Shown here: positions 1 through 9,027 of the stretch, one piece after another
How the letters are laid out: each line of letters starts with the position of its first letter
Position numbering within the stretch: position 1 is the stretch's first letter
Origin: Bog-756 sp963812885
GTDB lineage: Bacteria; Actinomycetota; Acidimicrobiia; Acidimicrobiales; RAAP-2
DNA length: 64,000 bases
Assembly: GCA_963812885.1 (NCBI GenBank)
Contig: CAWEWZ010000008.1
Span: forward strand, 1-64,000
Reading direction: 5' to 3'
Program-made: the position numbers and the translations under genes
The notes under the pieces: generated by a model
The model's input: the letters and a program-made list of their open reading frames with translations, nothing else
What the model was told of the DNA's origin: nothing
The model's database searches: none

Positions 1-72
1 GCCCACGGCAGGATTTGAACCTGCGACACCTCATTTAGGAAACGAGTGCTCTATCCCCTGAGCTACGTGGGC
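1..72 (-). tRNA. tRNA-Arg (anticodon CCU)
   Basis: Read on the minus strand the sequence folds as a complete cloverleaf of 72 nt without an encoded CCA. The acceptor stem GCCCACG pairs with CGTGGGC, the D stem is GCTC/GAGC, the anticodon stem CTCGT/ATGAG encloses the loop TTCCTAA, and the T arm GCAGG-TTCAAAT-CCTGC carries the invariant TTC. Anticodon CCT reads AGG arginine codons. It begins at the first base of the window, so upstream context is not visible. Confidence 0.96.
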
Positions 73-294
73 GGGATCGACACGCGATTCTATGCCGGCT
101 CAGGTTCCCGACCGGGGCGAGCTCCACCGGGCTCCGCAGGCGACAGATGGGTGCCAGGCACGAGCCGGTCGAAGCTTCCCGGAGGGTCCGATCGCACCCC
201 GCACCCCGTCGGCGGGAAACTCAGCAATGAGCCACGACCCATCGGGAGACACCGTACGATCGGGAGCATCGACGACGAGTGATGGAGCTGAGTG
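73..294. other. intergenic, nothing recognised
   Basis: About 220 bases separate the tRNA from the next gene. I see no convincing coding frame, repeat or hairpin; short open frames here lack support. It should hold the promoter of the tRNA (minus strand) and that of the acidic protein (plus strand). Confidence 0.5.
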
Positions 295-646
295 ATGAGC
301 GAGAGCAGTGATTGGTCACCCGACGAACCCCAGGGCACCGAGGCCTTCGAGCAGGGGGACGAAGCCCTCGACGACGAGACCCAGCTCGATCCCGAATTTC
401 CTCGAGTCGGTGGAGCTCGATCCCTCTCTCGACCCGACGCTGCAGGTCGACGACCGGGAGCTCGAGGAGGCTGGCGTGGAGTTCGATGACCCTGAGGCCC
501 TGTCCACCCTGGACGGTGGCCTCGACGACCCGGACGGCATCGGAGGTCCGACCGCCGGCGAGTTGGCGAAGGCGGCTGACACCGAGGGCTGGGATCTCGC
601 CCCCGGAGGGCTGGACGACGAGGACCCCGACGGCGAGTTCGACTGA
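295..646 (+). CDS. small acidic protein of unknown function (frameshifted)
   Basis: ATG at 295 opens a strongly acidic protein of about 116 residues that begins MSESSDWSPDEPQGTEAFE and ends DEDPDGEFD. One extra T in the run at 397-399 breaks the frame: removing it joins the first part (ending DPEF) to LESVELDPSLDPTLQVD without loss of character. No transmembrane segment or catalytic motif is visible, and Asp/Glu dominate throughout. Similar short acidic proteins are common in actinobacteria, but I assign no function. It converges on the Old Yellow Enzyme gene. Confidence 0.7.
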
Positions 647-649
647 GCC

Positions 650-1870
650 TCAGATCGACCTCGTCGGCTGGGACGAGGACGCAGCGGGTACCGCTGTAGA
701 TGGTGGGCATGCATTTGTTGCAGTGGATGCACAGTCCTTCGGCCGTCACGCCCTTCTCCCACCGGCCGACCAGGTCGGGCTCCCGCAGCAACGCCCGGGC
801 CATGGCCACAAACGAGAACCCCTCGGAGAGTGCCCGTTCGACCGTGTCCAGTCGGTTGACCCCGCCCAACAGGATGAGGGGCATCCGGAGCGCATCGAGG
901 AACTGCCGGGCATAGGGCAGGAAGAATGCCTCCTCGAACGGGTAGTCGCGCAAGAACCTCGATCCCACCGCCCGGAAACCGACCCGCAGGGGCGGAGGAA
1001 GGGTGGCGGCAAACTCCGGCCGTCGGCGCCTCTCCCCTGAAGAGGTACATGGGATTGGAGAGCGAGCTCCCACCGGTGAGCTCGATGGCGTCGAGCCCAC
1101 CGTCGGTCTCCAGCATCCGGGCGAACTCGATGCTCTCCTCCAACCAGAATCCACCGGGAACCCCGTCGGCCATGTTGAGCTTGGCGGTCACTGCCACCTG
1201 ATCCCCGACTTCCTCCCGCACCGCATTGACCACCTGGCGCGGGAAGCGGGCGCGGTTGGCCAGGCTTCCGCCCCACCGGTCGGTTCGGTGATTCAGCTTC
1301 GGACTCAGGAATGCACTGAGCAGATAGTTGTGCCCGAGGTGGATTTCGATGCAGTCGAATCCGGCCTCGACGGCTGACCGCCGCCCCCTGGCGGTACTGC
1401 TCGGTGATCCGGGCGATGTCGTCGTCGGACGCGGCCCGGGTCATCGATCCGCTCGGGCTGAACCGCCGCGACGGAGCCAGCGACGGCGCACCGTTCGAAC
1501 GCGCGTTGGCCACCGGCCCGGCATGGCCGATCTGCGCGGAGACCGCGGCACCGGCGTCGTGGACCGTCTCGGTGAGCCGACGGAGTCCGGGCAGGGACTC
1601 CTCCCCCAGCAGCACGCAGTGGCGATCGGTCCGACCCTCGGGTGCCACCGCCAGATAGGCCACGGTGGTCATGCCCACGCCCCCCGAGGCCATCCGTCGA
1701 TGGAACTCGATCAGCTGGTCGGTGACCTCACCTCTGGGGGCCGCCCCTTCGAAGGTGGCCGCCTTGATGATCCGGTTCTTCAGCGTGACCGGGCCCAGCC
1801 TGGCCGGCTCGAACACCTCCGGGGTACCGAGTCCCTCGCCGTTGACCGCCTCGCCTCCGGATGCCGTCAT
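650..1870 (-). CDS. NADH:flavin oxidoreductase, Old Yellow Enzyme family (frameshifted)
   Basis: FMN-dependent alkene or ketone reductase of the single-barrel type, about 400 residues, cytosolic. The N-terminus has the family opening FEPARLGPVTLKNRIIKAAT, then a conserved AAVSAQIGHAGP segment. The barrel continues in a second frame (VNAVREEVGDQVAVTAKLN) and a third (LLGGVNRLDTVERALSEGF, then CIHCNKC near the C-terminus). Frame changes fall near 1376 and near 1024; a third near 660-700 probably restores a TGA at 650-652. There is no C-terminal 4Fe-4S/NAD domain, unlike 2,4-dienoyl-CoA reductase. It starts at ATG 1870, 27 bases after the CysQ gene, so the two are probably cotranscribed. Substrate unknown. 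Confidence 0.85.
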
Positions 1871-1896
1871 CACCGCGCTCCCCTATCGCCGACAGC

Positions 1897-2649
1897 TCAT
1901 TCTGACGCTGCCACGCCCGCTTCGCTCAGCGCGTCCATCACCGCGTCGGTCAGCGTCGGATGGCAGACGACGAGGTCGGGTAGCCACGGATCCGGCTGCG
2001 AGTAACGCAGCGGCGATCCATCCAGCCGGCTGGCGTGCAGTCCCGTGGCTAGAGCCACGGCAACCGGCGCGGCGGAATCCCATTCGTACTGGCCGCCGGC
2101 GTGGACATAGACCTCGGCCTCTCCTCTGATGACGGCGGCGATCTTGGCGCCGGCCGAGCCCATGGCGACCGTGGTCGCCCCCAGCCGCTCGGCGACGAAG
2201 GGGATGAACTCCGGTGGCCGGCTGCGGCTGACCACGAGACGGGGCACCGCGGCCGGCGCGGCCAGCACCGGTGGCTCATCGGTGCCCAAGGTCACGCCCA
2301 TGGCCGGGAGGGCCACCCCGCCGACGACGGCCTCCCCGTCGATGGCCAGGGCCACATGGACCGCCCAGTCCTCCCTCCCCTCCGAGTACTCGCGCGTGCC
2401 GTCGAGTGGGTCGACGTTCCAGACCCGTCCCGACGCCCTGTCGATGCGCTCGGCGCGTTCGGCCTCCTCCGACCGGATCCGGTCACCGGGGAATTGTTCG
2501 GCCAGACGGTCCATGAGCAGGCGGTGGGAGAGCCGGTCACCGGCGCTCCCGAGCTCCTTGCCCGGCTCCGAACGGTCTCGCAGCTCCATCAACGCCCGGC
2601 CGGCTTCGGCCGCCAACTCGACGGCCGAGCGGTGCTCCGTGTTCAACAT
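1897..2649 (-). CDS. 3'(2'),5'-bisphosphate nucleotidase CysQ-like, inositol monophosphatase family
   Basis: A 250-residue Mg2+-dependent phosphatase. The metal-binding motif WNVDPLDGTREY lies near residues 77-88, preceded by SEEAERA (the conserved metal-ligand Glu) near 60-66 and followed by EWDSAAPVAVA near 192. The family includes CysQ, which removes the 3'-phosphate of PAP(S) in sulfur assimilation, and inositol or fructose bisphosphatases; the short length and the EWDSAA form fit CysQ best. ATG at 2649 was chosen because upstream residues look non-native. The gene leads a probable two-gene unit with the Old Yellow Enzyme downstream. Confidence 0.82.
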   Translation of the reverse strand: MLNTEHRSAVELAAEAGRALMELRDRSEPGKELGSAGDRLSHRLLMDRLAEQFPGDRIRSEEAERAERIDRASGRVWNVDPLDGTREYSEGREDWAVHVALAIDGEAVVGGVALPAMGVTLGTDEPPVLAAPAAVPRLVVSRSRPPEFIPFVAERLGATTVAMGSAGAKIAAVIRGEAEVYVHAGGQYEWDSAAPVAVALATGLHASRLDGSPLRYSQPDPWLPDLVVCHPTLTDAVMDALSEAGVAASE

Positions 2650-2796
2650 GCCGTGTCCAACATGGCGTACAGACCTCGATCCGATCGTCGAGCGGAGCCG
2701 AACATCCGCTGCCTGGAGCCACAGTCTGCACGACCAGGCACCTTTCGGAGGGCCATGTTCTTCCGTGGACCGCCAGTGGCTACGCTGCTGCGAGCC

Positions 2797-3216
2797 ATGA
2801 CCGCTCCAGCCCTGACCGTCGAAGAACTCCAGCAGTTCCTGGACGACTCCTTCCCGGGAGTCACGATCCCCTACGTCGTCGAGGAGATCACCGACACCAC
2901 CATCAGGGTGCGCCTTCCCATCGGCCAGGCCAACAGCCGGCCCGGCAACACCGTGTCGGGTCCGTCGCTCATGGCCCTGGCTGACACCGCGGCCTGGCTG
3001 GTCATCGCCGGGCAGATCGGACCGGTGGCGCTGGCCGTGACCACCAGCCTGCACATCGACTTCCTCCGCAAGCCCGCCCTGGTCGACCTGGTGGCCGTCG
3101 GGACCCTGCTCAAACTCGGGAAGCGGCTGGGGGTGGCCGACGTGGCCATGTACTCGGTGGGAAGTGACGACCTGGTGGCAAAAGCCCAGGTCACATACTC
3201 GCTTCCTCCTCGGTGA
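2797..3216 (+). CDS. PaaI-type hotdog-fold acyl-CoA thioesterase
   Basis: A 139-residue single hotdog domain. The segment GNTVSGPSLMALADTAAW in the middle matches the active-site helix of the PaaI/YbdB thioesterases (G-x-V-x-G-G-x-x-x-x-x-A-D), followed by TTSLHIDFLRKPA, the usual second strand. Such enzymes hydrolyse acyl- or aryl-CoA to release CoA. ATG at 2797 begins MTAPALTVEELQ. It sits between the divergent CysQ gene and a downstream amidohydrolase on the same strand. Substrate cannot be told from sequence. Confidence 0.8.
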   Translation: MTAPALTVEELQQFLDDSFPGVTIPYVVEEITDTTIRVRLPIGQANSRPGNTVSGPSLMALADTAAWLVIAGQIGPVALAVTTSLHIDFLRKPALVDLVAVGTLLKLGKRLGVADVAMYSVGSDDLVAKAQVTYSLPPR

Positions 3217-3351
3217 CCGCGGCCTGCTGCTCCGGCCACTCGTCGACCCCCGTCCAACCGGGCCGCCCGGACGGGCCCGGTCCCCTCTTCATTGCACGCT
3301 CCCCCCGTCCGTGCCAGCATCGTGGTCAGTCGGTCTAAGGGGAGAAACGCC

Positions 3352-5076
3352 ATGCACGATCTCGTCATTCGGGGCGGAACGGTTGTCGACGGAACCGGAG
3401 CACCGGCCCGAACCGCCGACGTGACGGTCGACCGAGGGCACATCAGCGGTATCGGCTCCTTCGCCGACGAGCCGGCATCCCGGACGGTGGATGCCGACGG
3501 GCTCCTGGTCGCACCGGGCTGGGTGGACATCCACACCCACTACGACGGCCAGGCCACCTGGGACGAGGTCCTCGCCCCCAGCAGCTGGCACGGCGTCACC
3601 ACCGTGGTCACCGGCAACTGCGGCGTCGGGTTCGCCCCGGCCCGCCCCGACCGCCACGAGTGGCTGATCGGTCTGATGGAGGGGGTCGAGGACATCCCCG
3701 GAAGCGCCCTGGCCGAGGGCATGAGCTGGGAGTGGGAGACCTTCCCCGAGTATCTCGACGCGCTGGCCGAGCGCAAGTGGACCATGGACGTGGGGACCCA
3801 GATCGCCCATGGAGCGGTTCGCTCCTACGTGATGGGTGACCGCGGCGCCCGCAACGAACCGGCCACACCCGAGGACATCGAGAAGATGAAGCAGGTGGTG
3901 AAGGAGGCCATCGCCGCCGGCGCGCTCGGGTTCTCGACATCGCGGACCCTCGCCCACCTGGCCATCGACGGAGAGCCGGTGCCGGGCACCTACGCCACCG
4001 AGGACGAGCTGTTCGGTATCGGCAGTGGCATGGGAGAACTCGGGGCGGGAGTGTTCGAACTGGCCCCGGCCGGAACCGCCGGCGAGGACATCCTCAGCCC
4101 GAAGAAGGAGATGGACTGGATGCGACGGCTGTCGGCGACCATCCACCGCCCGGTGACCTTCGCCATGGTGCAGGTCGACGACGCGCCGGACCTCTGGCGC
4201 GAGCTGATGGAGGAATCCCTCCGTGCCGTGTCCGAGGGGGCCGACCTCTGGCCGCAGGTGGCCGGGCGCGGCTTCGGGTTGCTGTCGGGACACTTCACCA
4301 CCTACTCGCTCTTCGACCAGATCCCCGCCTACCAGGAGCTGAAGGCCAAGGACCTCGCCCCCGACGCCCTGGTCGACGCCCTGCGCAGCCCCGAGGTGCG
4401 CCACACCATCGAGTCGTGGGAGCCGGACCCGGCCACCGCCGAGCGCATGGATCAGGCGTTCCGCACCACCTTCGTGCTCGGCAGCCCCCCCGAGTACGAA
4501 CCGGGTCCCGAGCGCTCCCTGACCGGGATGGCCGCGGCTGCGGGCCGCACGCCGCTGTCGATGGCCTACGACGCCATGCTGGAAGAGGACGGCCGGGGGC
4601 TGCTCTATGTGCCCATCCTCAACTACTCGGACGGCGACCTCGAGCCGGCCCGGGAGATGTTGCTCCACCCCCGTTCGGCAGCCGGGTTGGGAGACGGTGG
4701 CGCCCACTGCGGGGTCATCTGTGACGCGTCGCAGCCCACCTTCATGATCACCCACTGGACCCGCGACCGGACCCGGGGCGACCGGCTCCCGCTCGAATGG
4801 ATGGTGAAGAAGCAGACACACGACACCGCCCGCCTCTACGGCCTGACCGACCGGGGAACCATCGAGGTCGGGGCGGTGGCCGACATGAACCTGATCGACT
4901 ACGAGCATCTCCAGATGGGCAATCCCACCGTGGTGAACGATCTCCCCGCCGGCGGCAGCCGACTCCTGCAGGCGGCGACGGGCTACGTCGAGACCATCAA
5001 GTCCGGAGTGACCACCTTCTCCGACGGCCAGGAGACCGGTGCCCGTCCCGGGACCTTGTTGCGGGGCGCCCGCTGA
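3352..5076 (+). CDS. N-acyl-D-amino-acid deacylase-like amidohydrolase
   Basis: A 574-residue metal-dependent hydrolase of the amidohydrolase superfamily. It opens with the composite-domain signature DLVIRGGTVVDGTGAPA, carries the first metal motif WVDIHTHYDGQATWD near residues 58-72, then GNCGVGFAP, and the late GDGGAHCGVICDAS motif (metal/catalytic Asp) near residue 449. This order and length are typical of the D-aminoacylase/N-acyl-D-glutamate deacylase group; actinobacteria have several such genes whose substrates are unknown. ATG 3352 follows an AAGGGGAG ribosome-binding site. Its 3' end is overlapped by the convergent DUF3817 frame. Confidence 0.85.
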   Translation: MHDLVIRGGTVVDGTGAPARTADVTVDRGHISGIGSFADEPASRTVDADGLLVAPGWVDIHTHYDGQATWDEVLAPSSWHGVTTVVTGNCGVGFAPARPDRHEWLIGLMEGVEDIPGSALAEGMSWEWETFPEYLDALAERKWTMDVGTQIAHGAVRSYVMGDRGARNEPATPEDIEKMKQVVKEAIAAGALGFSTSRTLAHLAIDGEPVPGTYATEDELFGIGSGMGELGAGVFELAPAGTAGEDILSPKKEMDWMRRLSATIHRPVTFAMVQVDDAPDLWRELMEESLRAVSEGADLWPQVAGRGFGLLSGHFTTYSLFDQIPAYQELKAKDLAPDALVDALRSPEVRHTIESWEPDPATAERMDQAFRTTFVLGSPPEYEPGPERSLTGMAAAAGRTPLSMAYDAMLEEDGRGLLYVPILNYSDGDLEPAREMLLHPRSAAGLGDGGAHCGVICDASQPTFMITHWTRDRTRGDRLPLEWMVKKQTHDTARLYGLTDRGTIEVGAVADMNLIDYEHLQMGNPTVVNDLPAGGSRLLQAATGYVETIKSGVTTFSDGQETGARPGTLLRGAR

Positions 5077-5533
5077 CCGGATCCCTGGTCCGGTCCGGGG
5101 TACCGATCGGATCGGTCAGGTTCGACCGGGGGCGGTGTCCGTCGATCGGGGTGCGTGCTCGGCGCTGACCGCCGGCCCGGGTCGACCCGGCGTCGCCGAA
5201 CCGTGCTGCGCCGTCCTCCTGCGACCACTCGGCCAGCATCTGCTGGTACACCCGGTGTTCGATGATGAAGGCCAGCGTGGGCACGAACCCGGCCGCCACC
5301 ACCAGGAGAATCCTCCCCAGCCTCCAGTGGGCCCGACGGGCCAGATCGGCGGCGGTCACCAGATAGATCAGGTAGAGATACCCGTGGACGGGAGCCACGA
5401 TCTCCTCGGCCAGGTTCACCTTGGCCCCGAAGGCCTGGAAGATGACCACGACGAACAGACACAGGAGGGCGGTGCCCACGATGAAGGCCATCACCCGGTA
5501 CCGGATGAGGGCTCCGACCAGGCCCCGTTGCAC
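4997..5533 (-). CDS. DUF3817 integral membrane protein
   Basis: The core reads IRYRVMAFIVGTALLCLFVV, then a segment with EEIVAPVHGYLYLIYLVTAA and GRILLVVAAGFVPTLAFIIE, giving three hydrophobic helices as in the short DUF3817 membrane proteins of actinobacteria. The GTG at 5533 gives a sensible N-terminus; the ATG at 5491 is a shorter alternative. The open frame runs on for about 75 basic, low-complexity residues antisense to the amidohydrolase, so the true stop is probably nearer 5180-5230 and lost to an indel. It follows the upstream membrane gene closely and is likely coexpressed. No biochemical function is known. Confidence 0.72.
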   Translation of the reverse strand: MQRGLVGALIRYRVMAFIVGTALLCLFVVVIFQAFGAKVNLAEEIVAPVHGYLYLIYLVTAADLARRAHWRLGRILLVVAAGFVPTLAFIIEHRVYQQMLAEWSQEDGAARFGDAGSTRAGGQRRARTPIDGHRPRSNLTDPIGTPDRTRDPVSGRPATRSRDGHRSPGRRRRWSLRT

Positions 5534-5585
5534 GAGACCGGAGAGTGAAGGGGTTCCCGGGGGCCGGGTGTCGGACGGGAGCCGG

Positions 5586-6083
5586 TCATCGCGGCTGCGG
5601 GCCGGCGTCGGCGGCGTTGAGCTCGGCCAGATACCGGTTGTACTCGGCCAGCTCGGCAGCCTCCTCGGGCGTTTGGGGGGCGAACCGCTCACGCCGGGCG
5701 GCGGCCTCGTCGTCGACCGCCGAACTGGCCGCGATGGCCACGTTCCTCCTGCGCCCTCCGCTGAGGGCCCACCCCGGCTGGTCGTGGACGTCGGCCGACT
5801 CCCCTCCCGCCGCCGACGAGGGAAGGATGCGGCGGGTGACGGCAGTGGTGTGATCGTGGATCAACTGCCACCACACGTAGACGGCGTAGATGGCGAACAG
5901 CGGCCACTCGAAGGTGTAGGCCCAGCTCAGCGTGTTGCCGCCCAGCGCCCGCTCCAGCTGCCACCAGGTCAGCCAGGCGAAGGCGGGGAGCAGGACGAGC
6001 AGCGTCACGTGCATCCCGACGCACCGGGGCGTGAAGTAGCGGCGCACCTGTTCATCGTACCGTCGGGCCTGCGGATCTCCCAT
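5586..6083 (-). CDS. small two-helix membrane protein of unknown function
   Basis: A 165-residue protein starting MGDPQARRYDEQVRRYFTPR. Two hydrophobic helices follow (VTLLVLLPAFAWLTWWQLER and FEWPLFAIYAVYVWWQLIHD), then a charged cytoplasmic tail with EEAAELAEYNRYLAELNA, likely helical or coiled. The TWWQLERALGGN junction resembles the helix-1 pattern of other actinobacterial proteins with a conserved WQLxR, but I do not recognise a named family. It lies directly upstream of the DUF3817 gene and divergent from the metalloprotease. Confidence 0.65.
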   Translation of the reverse strand: MGDPQARRYDEQVRRYFTPRCVGMHVTLLVLLPAFAWLTWWQLERALGGNTLSWAYTFEWPLFAIYAVYVWWQLIHDHTTAVTRRILPSSAAGGESADVHDQPGWALSGGRRRNVAIAASSAVDDEAAARRERFAPQTPEEAAELAEYNRYLAELNAADAGPQPR

Positions 6084-6192
6084 TCGGGAGCGGTCATCCC
6101 CACCGCGGAACGACCGCGGCGCCTACTATTTCCCCGTCCGCCGATCGTCGGGAGCAACCCATCCAATCCGGTCGTCACAGCCCGACCGTACC

Positions 6193-6819
6193 GTGCCTGT
6201 CATGAGCTACACGACCGAACACCCAACCCTGTTCGCCCCCAACATCGAGGTCCGGGTGAGCAAGCGGCGCAAGAAGACCGCCGGGGCCCACTGGGAGGGC
6301 GACCGCATCGTGGTGGTGGTACCCACCCATCTGCGGGGGCCCGAGCGCGACGAGATGGTCGAGAGCCTGGCCCGCCGGTTGGCACGGCACCGGCCCCACC
6401 TGCACGCCTCGGACGACCAGCTCGAGCAGCGGGCCATCGCCCTCGGGCGCCTCTACCTCGACGGCGTGGCCCCCTCCTCCATCCGTTGGTCGAGTACGCA
6501 GAACAAGCGATGGGGCTCGTGCACCATCCAGACCGGCGAGATCCGGATCTCGGAGCGGCTGCGGGTGGCGCCGAGCTGGGTGCTCGACGCGGTGGTCGTC
6601 CACGAGCTGGCCCACCTGATCGAGCCCAACCACTCGGCCCGCTTCAGCGAGCTCGAACGGCGCTATCCCCGCAAGGGCGACGCCGACATCTTCCTGGAGG
6701 GGTACGGGCTCGGGTTGCACATGCCCGACACGTCTCGGTGCGCCGACGATGATGAGCCCGATTCCGGTGCGGCCGAGGGCGGATCACATCTGCCGGCCGA
6801 CGACGTCGCCGTCTACTGA
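6193..6819 (+). CDS. YgjP-like (SprT/M48-type) zinc metallopeptidase
   Basis: A 208-residue cytosolic protein with the DUF45/YgjP layout. An N-terminal strand region (VEVRVSKRRKKTAGAHWEGD) is followed by KRWGSCTIQTGEIRIS and the zinc motif VVHELAHLIEPNHSARF, in which HELAH plus a third His nine residues on supply the metal ligands. YgjP proteins have a wincin-like fold; their substrate is unknown. Start at 6193 (MPVMSYTTEH) or the ATG three codons later. The last 30 residues are acidic and poorly conserved-looking. It is transcribed away from the upstream membrane pair. Confidence 0.85.
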   Translation: MPVMSYTTEHPTLFAPNIEVRVSKRRKKTAGAHWEGDRIVVVVPTHLRGPERDEMVESLARRLARHRPHLHASDDQLEQRAIALGRLYLDGVAPSSIRWSSTQNKRWGSCTIQTGEIRISERLRVAPSWVLDAVVVHELAHLIEPNHSARFSELERRYPRKGDADIFLEGYGLGLHMPDTSRCADDDEPDSGAAEGGSHLPADDVAVY

Positions 6820-6887
6820 ACCACCGCCGTCAAGGCTCCCCCGCGGCGACCGGGGCCCGAGATGACACCCGGAAGGGACTTTTCCTA

Positions 6888-6914
6888 CTAATCATATAAA
6901 AACGACTTGATTAG
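6888..6914. promoter_or_regulatory. inverted repeat CTAATCA-N13-TGATTAG upstream of the cysteine dioxygenase
   Basis: Perfect 7-bp arms at 6888-6894 and 6908-6914 sit in an AT-rich stretch that stands out from the GC-rich surroundings. The gap contains TATAAA (6895-6900), which could act as a -10 element. Centre-to-centre spacing of 20 bp places both half-sites on one DNA face, as for a dimeric repressor. The regulator is not identified. Confidence 0.5.
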
Positions 6915-7545
6915 TCGACTTTTACAGTTTAGAGTGACGGCATGGCAATCGCCTACCCCGGTCCGGCCGCAGACCACGACCACGTTTCGTCCCCAAACCG
7001 CTCCGCTGGTCTGCCGGCCGGACCGGGGGCACCTCGCTCCCACGCTCCGGATGGCGGCGGCACGTCGACCTGTTGTCCATCGCCGAAGGATTCGCCGTCT
7101 CCGCCCCGCCATTCCCGAACTGCAGGACGTGACCGAGCGCACCTGGGTGCTGCTCGCCCTCACCGATCTGTTCGAGGCCTGGGCCATCGGCTGGCCCCCG
7201 GGCGGGACCATCGAGCTGCACGACCACGGAACCTCCCGCGGGGCGGTGGTGGTGGCCGACGGTGCGCTCGTCGAGACCACCGTGCGAACCACCACCCGGG
7301 GCGTGGCCCTCATCGGCACCCACCACATCGGGACCGGCGACCGCCGCCGGTTCGGCCCCCGCTACGTCCACGACCTGCGCAACGACGGGACGGAGCAGGC
7401 GATCAGCGTCCACGTCTACGGGCCCAGGCTGACCGAGATGTCCTACTACGAGTTGGACGGGCAGGGCCGACTCGATGTGGTCCGGACCGAGCAGGTCCCG
7501 ACCCCCGGGCCCTTCGACACCACCAGCGATCACGATCCGTCATGA
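6907..7545 (+). CDS. cysteine dioxygenase-like cupin (type I CDO family), N-terminus frameshifted
   Basis: Fe(II) enzyme that would oxidise cysteine to cysteine sulfinate. The C-terminal 130 residues are clear: TWVLLALTDLFEAWAIGWPP, then TIELHDHGTSRGAVVVADG (His-Asp-His metal site), IGTHHIGTGDRRRFGP and ISVHVYGPRLTEMSYYEL (third His). The N-terminal part is split: the preferred reading RHVDLLSIAEGFAVSAPPF near 7045-7110 lies in another frame, so an indel falls near 7110. The true start is unclear; TTG 6907 lies in the inverted repeat and ATG 6942 is in a different frame. The stop overlaps the next ATG by four bases (ATGA), coupling it to the rhodanese. Confidence 0.75.
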   Translation: MISRLLQFRVTAWQSPTPVRPQTTTTFRPQTAPLVCRPDRGHLAPTLRMAAARRPVVHRRRIRRLRPAIPELQDVTERTWVLLALTDLFEAWAIGWPPGGTIELHDHGTSRGAVVVADGALVETTVRTTTRGVALIGTHHIGTGDRRRFGPRYVHDLRNDGTEQAISVHVYGPRLTEMSYYELDGQGRLDVVRTEQVPTPGPFDTTSDHDPS

Positions 7546-7948
7546 GCCCGTCGGCCGACGACCTGGTTGCCGACGCCCGCCGGCACATCGACCGGACCCG
7601 GCCTGACGAGCTCGACGACGTGGCCGGGTCCGGAGGTCTGATCGTCGACATCCGTCCCGTCGGTCAGCGTTCGATCGAAGGCGAGCTGCCCGGGGCCCTG
7701 ATCGTCGAGCGCAACGTGCTCGAGTGGCGGCTCGACCCGAACGGCCTCCACCGGCTGCCCGAGTGACCGGGTTCGATCAGCAGGTGGTCGTGGTTTGTTC
7801 GGAAGGCTATGCCTCCTCGCTGGCCGCCGCCTCGCTCCGTCACCTGGGCTTCCACCGGGTGAGCGACCTGGCCGGCGGCTACCGGGCATGGGTGGAGTGG
7901 AGCTGTTCCGCTCGGGTGGTCGTCCCCGCCCAGCGGTTCGCCTCCTAG
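7542..7948 (+). CDS. rhodanese-like sulfurtransferase domain protein (frameshifted)
   Basis: About 136 residues forming one rhodanese domain: GGLIVDIRPVGQRSIEGELP at the N-side and VVVVCSEGYASSLAAASLRH, where Cys is the persulfide nucleophile in the active loop CSEGYAS, followed by DLAGGYRAW. The frame changes at about 7762, where a G appears to be missing in CCCGAG-TGACC. Pairing with the cysteine dioxygenase by an ATGA overlap suggests a role in sulfur transfer during cysteine catabolism; such pairs recur in actinobacteria. Confidence 0.82.
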
Positions 7949-7995
7949 ACACGCCCGAGGCGTGCACGCCGGTCGTTTACGACTACAACGGTGCG

Positions 7996-8988
7996 GTGGC
8001 CTACCTCCTGGCAGCAACCGCCGCCTTCGTCAGCGCCCTGACCTCGGTCCTCCAGCGCATCGGGGTGGAGACGGCTCCCGAATCGACCACGCTGCGCTGG
8101 AGCCTGATGGCCCATGCCCTCAAGCGGGGCATCTGGCTCATCGGCTTCGCCCTCATGCTGGTCCAGTTCGGCCTGCAGGCCACCGCCCTGCGCTTCGGGG
8201 AGCTGAGCGTGGTCCAGCCCGTGCTCACCACCGAGCTGCTCTTCCTGCTCCTCATCCTCGGTGTCTGGTTCCGCTACCGGCTGACCTGGATGGAGTGGCT
8301 CGGCGCCGTGGTCATCGTGGCCGGTCTCGGTGGGTTCTTCCTGGCGGCCAAGCCGGCCGGGGGGAACGCCATCCCCTCCAACCACGCCTGGCTGGTGGCC
8401 TCGCTGGTGTTGATCGGGGCCATCGCCGGATTCATCGCCGCGGCGCGCTACGGACCCCGGTGGTGGAGGGCGGCCGCCTTCGGAGCGGCCACGGCGATCA
8501 CCGCGGCCTACAGCGCGGCTCTGACCAAGGCCATCACCTCGTACACCAAAGAGGGTTGGGGACACGTCTTCACCCACTTCGAGCCCTACATGCTGGCCAT
8601 CACCGGCCTGGGCACCGTCTTCCTCATCCAGAACGCCCTGCACGCCGGGCCGATCACCGCCTCGAGAACCACCATGGTGACCATCAATCCGTTGGTCAGC
8701 ATCCTGCTCGGCATCACCCTGTTCGCCGACCGGCTCCGATCCGGTCCCTTCTGGGTGGCCACCGAGATCGTCGCCCTGGCCGTCCTCGTGGTCGGCGTGG
8801 TCATCCTGGCCCGGTCGCCCCTGGTGGCCGGCACCCAGGGCGTCGACCACCCCGACGAGATGCTGGGCGGCGCCCGGCGCCGGGCCGCCGACACACTCGG
8901 GTCCGGGCTCGGGGCCGACCTCGGGACGGACCCGGCCGGGGCGGCCGGCGGTCAGGTACCGCTGGTCGGCGGGGCGTCGGCCGACTGA
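7996..8988 (+). CDS. DMT-family (EamA-like) transporter
   Basis: About 330 residues with roughly nine or ten hydrophobic helices in two repeated halves, for instance VAYLLAATAAFVSALTSVLQ, GIWLIGFALMLVQFGLQATA and LTTELLFLLLILGVWF. The pattern ALRFGELSVVQPVLTTEL is the conserved loop of drug/metabolite transporters of the NIPA/EamA type. GTG 7996 is the most plausible start because it places the first helix at the N-terminus; upstream residues in this frame belong to the rhodanese region. The C-terminal 60 residues are hydrophilic. Substrate unknown. Confidence 0.78.
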   Translation: MAYLLAATAAFVSALTSVLQRIGVETAPESTTLRWSLMAHALKRGIWLIGFALMLVQFGLQATALRFGELSVVQPVLTTELLFLLLILGVWFRYRLTWMEWLGAVVIVAGLGGFFLAAKPAGGNAIPSNHAWLVASLVLIGAIAGFIAAARYGPRWWRAAAFGAATAITAAYSAALTKAITSYTKEGWGHVFTHFEPYMLAITGLGTVFLIQNALHAGPITASRTTMVTINPLVSILLGITLFADRLRSGPFWVATEIVALAVLVVGVVILARSPLVAGTQGVDHPDEMLGGARRRAADTLGSGLGADLGTDPAGAAGGQVPLVGGASAD

Positions 8989-9027
8989 GCGGCCGATCCG
9001 GAGCGGCCCGACGTCACCGCCCGCTCC

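Noticed and set aside
3289..4908. Long minus-strand open frame of 539 residues
   Set aside because: It is antisense to the amidohydrolase, whose motifs are clear on the plus strand; its own sequence is Gly/Arg/His-rich low-complexity shadow, common in high-GC DNA.
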